Assembly: GCF_000731675.1 (NCBI RefSeq)
Contig: NZ_JMIT01000002.1
Location: 979,282-1,043,281 of the forward strand
Source of the DNA: Pseudomonas capeferrum
GTDB taxonomy: Bacteria > Pseudomonadota > Gammaproteobacteria > Pseudomonadales > Pseudomonadaceae
Direction: 5' to 3'
Length of the DNA stretch: 64,000 nucleotides
Below the pieces are notes generated by a model. The model had not been told where the DNA came from. It saw only the letters and a list, made by a program, of their open reading frames with translations, and did no database searches. Shown here one piece after another: positions 60,746-64,000 of this stretch (its first letter is position 1; each line of letters opens with the position of its first letter). Made by a program: the position numbers and the translations under genes.

Positions 60746-61688
60746 CGGCGCGCCCGCACAGGCCCAGGTCGACCAGGCCATCGACTGGCTGGTGAAGCTG
60801 CGCTTCGACAGCCCCAGCCCGCGCACCGAGCGGCAATTCCAGCAATGGCTGGCCAGCCATCCGCACAACCCCAAGGCCTGGCAGCGCGTCAGCAACCTCA
60901 GCGACGAATTGGCCGGGCTGCCCAAGGCCCTGAGCCGCAGCACCCTCGACGCCAGCCAACGCCAGCGCAGCAGCCGCCGTGACCACCTCAAACTGCTGGC
61001 GCTGCTGGCCGCCGGCGGCAGCCTGGGCTGGGCCGCACGCGAACCGTTGGGCCTGCCGCAGCTACTGGCAGACAGCAGCACCGCCACGGGCGAACGCCGG
61101 CAATTGCACGGCAGCGATGGCAGCCGCATCCAGCTCAACACCGACAGCGCCATCGACCTGCGCTACAGCGCCGAGCAACGTCAGCTTGAGCTGCTACGGG
61201 GCGAGGTGAGCCTGGACAGCAACGCCAACGACAACCGCCCTTTCCGCATCGATACCCGTGTTGGCACCCTGAGCACCCGCGACGGGCAACTGCTGCTACG
61301 CGAAAACGACAAGGGCTTGCTGCTGGCAGTACGCGGTGGCGAGGTGACGTTGTTCCCCGCCTCTGCCCACGCACGGTTGCTGCATGCCGGCGAAACGCTG
61401 CAAGTGCAGGCCAACGGCAACTTGCAGGCCGTCAGCCTGCACAGCGACCCTTGGGGCTGGACCGACGGCGTGCTCAGCGTGCAGCAGATGCCGCTGGGGG
61501 AATTTACCGCCGAACTCTCGCGCTACCGCCCGGGCCTGCTGCGCTGTGCTGACGACGTGGCAAACCTCAAGGTCTCCGGCACTTACCAACTGGCCGACAC
61601 CGAGCAGATTCTGCAACTGCTAGCCCGCAGCCTGCCGGTGCGGGTCGACTACCGCACGCGTTACTGGGTGAGCATCGGCGCCGCCTGA
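60732..61688 (+). CDS. FecR-type anti-sigma factor/sensor
   Basis: A 318-residue transmembrane sensor. The cytoplasmic N-terminal domain (about 8-80, including AIDWLVKLRFDSPSPRTERQFQQWL) binds FecI, a single helix lies near residues 93-108 (LKLLALLAAGGSLGWA), and the periplasmic FecR domain (from about 130) ends with a Secretin/TonB-like stretch (GTYQLADTEQILQLLA). It receives the signal from a receptor plug domain. The overlap with fecI implies coupled synthesis. The matching receptor is not in this window on either side. Confidence 0.92.
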   Translation: MSTSDGAPAQAQVDQAIDWLVKLRFDSPSPRTERQFQQWLASHPHNPKAWQRVSNLSDELAGLPKALSRSTLDASQRQRSSRRDHLKLLALLAAGGSLGWAAREPLGLPQLLADSSTATGERRQLHGSDGSRIQLNTDSAIDLRYSAEQRQLELLRGEVSLDSNANDNRPFRIDTRVGTLSTRDGQLLLRENDKGLLLAVRGGEVTLFPASAHARLLHAGETLQVQANGNLQAVSLHSDPWGWTDGVLSVQQMPLGEFTAELSRYRPGLLRCADDVANLKVSGTYQLADTEQILQLLARSLPVRVDYRTRYWVSIGAA

Positions 61689-61700
61689 AAAAGCCTGTGA

Positions 61701-62858
61701 TCAGTCCGCCACTGCGCGCAACCGCCCTGCCCGCCGGTACGACTGCCGGGCAAAGCAGACAAACAGCCCCGCCATCAGCGCCAGCGCCATCGGCAACCCG
61801 TGCGGCGCCACATCCATCGCCGCGCCGCTGACCAGCGGCCCGACCAGGCTACCCACTCCCCATAGCAGGCCGACACTGGCATTGGCCGTGACCAGGTCCT
61901 GCCCTTTGAAGCGCTGCCCGATCAGCACCAGTGCCAAGGTGTAGATGCCCCCCGCCACAGCGCCCAGCACCACCAGCAGTGGCCACAGCAACCAGGTCAT
62001 CTGCAGCAACCACGGCAGGCCGATGCCGATCAGCATCGCCACCAGGCCGCACACCAGGTGCAGGCCGGTACGCTCGACCCGGTCGGCCAACCAGCCCAAT
62101 GGCAGCTGGAACAGCATGTCGCCGGCAAACACCACCGTCACCATCAGCGCCGCCACGCCTACGGCAAAGCCATGGCTGGTGGCATATACCGGCAGCAGCG
62201 ACAGCACCACGGCATCGAAGAAGGAGAAGAACAGCACCGCCACGCACAAGGCTGGCGCCACGCGGAAGAAGCCGGCCAGGCCAAAGCTCTTTTCGCCTTC
62301 TTCATGTTCCACATAGTCGTTGGGCACCGTCAGCACGATGCACAGCAGGGCCAGGCCATAGCAGGCGGTGACCACGCCGGTGATCCATGGGCTGTTGGCC
62401 CCCAGCACAGCCAGCATCGCCGGGCCGAGTACCTGGAAACCGGTAAAGCTGGTGGCGTACAGGGCCATGATCTTGCCGCGATTGTGCTCGGGGCACAGCT
62501 CGTTGACCCAGGACTCGCCCAGAATGATGGCAACCCCCATGCCGATGCCCAGGCCCAGACGCAGCAGCGCCAGCAGCCAGATCGAGTCGAAGGCCGACTC
62601 CAGCAAGGCGATGCTGACGGTGCACAGGCTGAAGCACAGCAGGTAGATCGTCCGCCGGGTCAGCAAGCGGCAGCAGGCGTCGACCATGAACGCCGAGAGC
62701 ATCATCCCCGCTGCGGGGATGGCTGAGATGATGCCGATTTCCAGGGTGCCTGCGCCGGCCTCATGCAGGCGCAACGACACCAACGGCAGGCTGGCCCCCA
62801 GGCTGAAGCCCACCACCGACACGGCGAACAACAGGCCCGCCAGCAAACGCATGTTCAT
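61701..62858 (-). CDS. MFS transporter
   Basis: A 385-residue, 12-helix major facilitator protein of the YcaD/DHA-like type. The conserved loop-2 motif after the second helix is weak (DACCRLLTRRTIYLL), and the loop 8-9 segment reads GWLADRVERTGLHL. It starts at the ATG at 62858 (MNMRLLAG) with AGGAG upstream. It converges on fecR with a gap of only 12 bases. The substrate is unknown. Confidence 0.9.
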   Translation of the reverse strand: MNMRLLAGLLFAVSVVGFSLGASLPLVSLRLHEAGAGTLEIGIISAIPAAGMMLSAFMVDACCRLLTRRTIYLLCFSLCTVSIALLESAFDSIWLLALLRLGLGIGMGVAIILGESWVNELCPEHNRGKIMALYATSFTGFQVLGPAMLAVLGANSPWITGVVTACYGLALLCIVLTVPNDYVEHEEGEKSFGLAGFFRVAPALCVAVLFFSFFDAVVLSLLPVYATSHGFAVGVAALMVTVVFAGDMLFQLPLGWLADRVERTGLHLVCGLVAMLIGIGLPWLLQMTWLLWPLLVVLGAVAGGIYTLALVLIGQRFKGQDLVTANASVGLLWGVGSLVGPLVSGAAMDVAPHGLPMALALMAGLFVCFARQSYRRAGRLRAVAD

Positions 62859-63167
62859 TTACCACTCCTTGCAAACCGAAAAGACGAGCAAACACGAGCG
62901 CGCACGCCAGGGCGGCGGACGACGCAAAAGCGCAGATCAGTTCAGGGCAAGGTGTGGCGAGAAGGTGAAGGCAAACAGCACGCTGCGCCGACGCTTGAGC
63001 ACCGTGTCACTCGGCCACGCACGACGCAGTGCCTGCAGTGCAGGCTGGCGAGCATTTGGCAGGGACGGGTTACGGCGCATTGCTTTGACTACGCAGGTTG
63101 GAGAAAAGAGGCGGCACTCTAGGCCAAGCCAGGTGGAATCGTCAATCCAAGGGCCGCTCGCAATCCC

Positions 63168-63210
63168 TGTAGGAGCGGCCTTGCGTCGCGATGGGCTGCG
63201 CAGCAGCCCC
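63168..63210 (+). repeat. single P. putida-type REP sequence
   Basis: TGTAGGAGCGGCCTTGCGTC then GCGATGGGCTGCGCAGCAGC is nearly identical to the left arm of the pair at 36041. It lies at the 3' end of the Fsr-like gene, in the 360-base gap 62859-63218. The rest of that gap holds no gene I can support. Confidence 0.85.
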
Positions 63211-63218
63211 CAAACGCC

Positions 63219-64000
63219 TCAGCGCTTACGAGTACTAGGCAAAAACACCGCCAACAACCCGAACAACGGCAGGAACGAGCACACCCCATACACATACTCG
63301 ATACCGCGCAGGTCCGCGACATAGCCAAGCAGCGCGGCGCCAATCCCACCGAAGCCGAACATCAAACCGAAGAAGATCCCGGCAATCATGCCCACGCTGC
63401 CCGGCACCAGTTCCTGTGCATACACCACAATGGCGGAAAACGCCGATGCCAGGATGAAGCCGATCACCACGCTCAGCACCGTGGTCCAGAACAGGTCGGC
63501 ATACGGCAGCGCGAGGGTGAAGGGGGTGACCCCCAGGATGGAGAACCAGATCACCGCCTTGCGCCCGATACGGTCACCGATCGGCCCGCCAAAGAACGTA
63601 CCCGCCGCCACCGCGCCCAGGAACAGGAACAGGTGCAATTGCGAGCTGGCCACCGAAACGTCGAACTTCTCGATCAGGTAGAAAGTGAAGTAGCTGGTGA
63701 AGCTGGCCATGTAGAAGTACTTCGAGAACACCAGCAGGCCCAGCACGATCAGCGCCGCGATCACCCGCTTGCGCGAGATGCCATGGGTAGCCTGCACGGC
63801 CTTGCGCGCCTTGGCCTGGTTCAGGTGCTCCTTGTACCAGCCCCGCAGCATCAGGGTCACGGCGAAGAAGAACAGCCCCGCCAGGCCGAACCAGGCGACG
63901 TGCGTCTGCCCGAACGGGATGACGATGGCCGCCGCCAACAGCGGCCCAAGCGCCGAGCCGGTGTTACCGCCCACCTGGAAGGTCGACTGGGCCAGGCCAA
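63219..64000 (-). CDS. fosmidomycin-resistance (Fsr)-type MFS transporter, 5' end off the window
   Basis: The last 260 residues of a 12-helix MFS transporter are present; the N-terminal helices lie beyond base 64000. The segment STFQVGGNTGSALGPLLAAA and the loop FGGPIGDRIGRKAVIWFS are typical of the Fsr group of drug exporters. Function in resistance is inferred from the family. Confidence 0.9.
   Translation of the reverse strand, partial: GLAQSTFQVGGNTGSALGPLLAAAIVIPFGQTHVAWFGLAGLFFFAVTLMLRGWYKEHLNQAKARKAVQATHGISRKRVIAALIVLGLLVFSKYFYMASFTSYFTFYLIEKFDVSVASSQLHLFLFLGAVAAGTFFGGPIGDRIGRKAVIWFSILGVTPFTLALPYADLFWTTVLSVVIGFILASAFSAIVVYAQELVPGSVGMIAGIFFGLMFGFGGIGAALLGYVADLRGIEYVYGVCSFLPLFGLLAVFLPSTRKR

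Noticed and set aside
1..64000. CRISPR array, prophage, integron or biosynthetic cluster
   Set aside because: No regularly spaced repeats, integrase, phage structural or modular synthase genes were seen.

Overview
The window is chromosomal DNA from a Pseudomonas of the P. putida group. The evidence is high GC, uniformly Pseudomonas-like proteins, putida-type REP sequences, and a gene order that I recall from P. putida KT2440 as roughly the PP_0700-PP_0768 stretch. That recall was not checked by a search. There is no prophage, insertion sequence, CRISPR array or rRNA. The content is mostly core genome with a few accessory-looking clusters, and no stretch looks recently acquired.

Layout. 1-9 kb (minus strand): a cut-off response regulator, a giant MalT-type LuxR regulator, a DUF1302/DUF1329 envelope pair and an acyl-CoA ligase. 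9-12 kb (plus): hprA, an RsmC-like methyltransferase, then a yybP-ykoY manganese riboswitch ahead of a TMEM165/UPF0016 exporter. 12-17 kb: small housekeeping and conserved hypothetical genes (M48 lipoprotein protease, SRAP protein, two tiny overlapping genes, PlsC-like acyltransferase, YajG lipoprotein). 17-19 kb: a 600-base gene-free stretch, then mqo. 19-23 kb: nucleobase salvage, with hpt divergent from upp-uraA. 23-30.6 kb: hemH, a yfcH-type gene, then a light-response block (FAD oxidoreductase, DUF523/DUF1722 protein, MerR/LitR-like regulator, photolyase, SDR protein) with operator-like direct repeats T(G/A)TACA-N12-TGTACA in front of two transcription units.

30.6-36 kb (minus): the tightly overlapping hemA-prfA-prmC-moeB-murI operon, then pagL. 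PrmC modifies the GGQ glutamine of the release factor encoded beside it. 36-43 kb (plus): TPR lipoprotein, lolB, ispE, tRNA-Gln, prs, rplY, pth, ychF. A near-consensus sigma70 promoter lies inside the 3' part of ispE and probably drives the tRNA and prs.

43-50 kb (minus): a six-gene same-strand run of ppk2, a CPA2 antiporter, an AI-2E-family permease and a three-part efflux system (NodT-type outer membrane factor, HlyD adaptor, DUF2955 inner membrane protein). 50-55.8 kb: YcaC-like hydrolase, a perfect 16-bp inverted repeat in a divergent promoter region, an NTF2-like protein, NCS1 permease plus aldehyde dehydrogenase, and a DUF3422 protein. 55.8-64 kb: a large MscS-type channel, alkA-ada alkylation repair, a fecI-fecR pair with no adjacent TonB receptor, and two MFS transporters, the last cut by the window end.

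No wholly new system stands out. The best leads are the light-regulated cluster and its operators, the promoter embedded in ispE, the unexplained 600-base region before mqo, the orphan FecIR pair, and the MalT-like regulator next to DUF1302/DUF1329/FadD.
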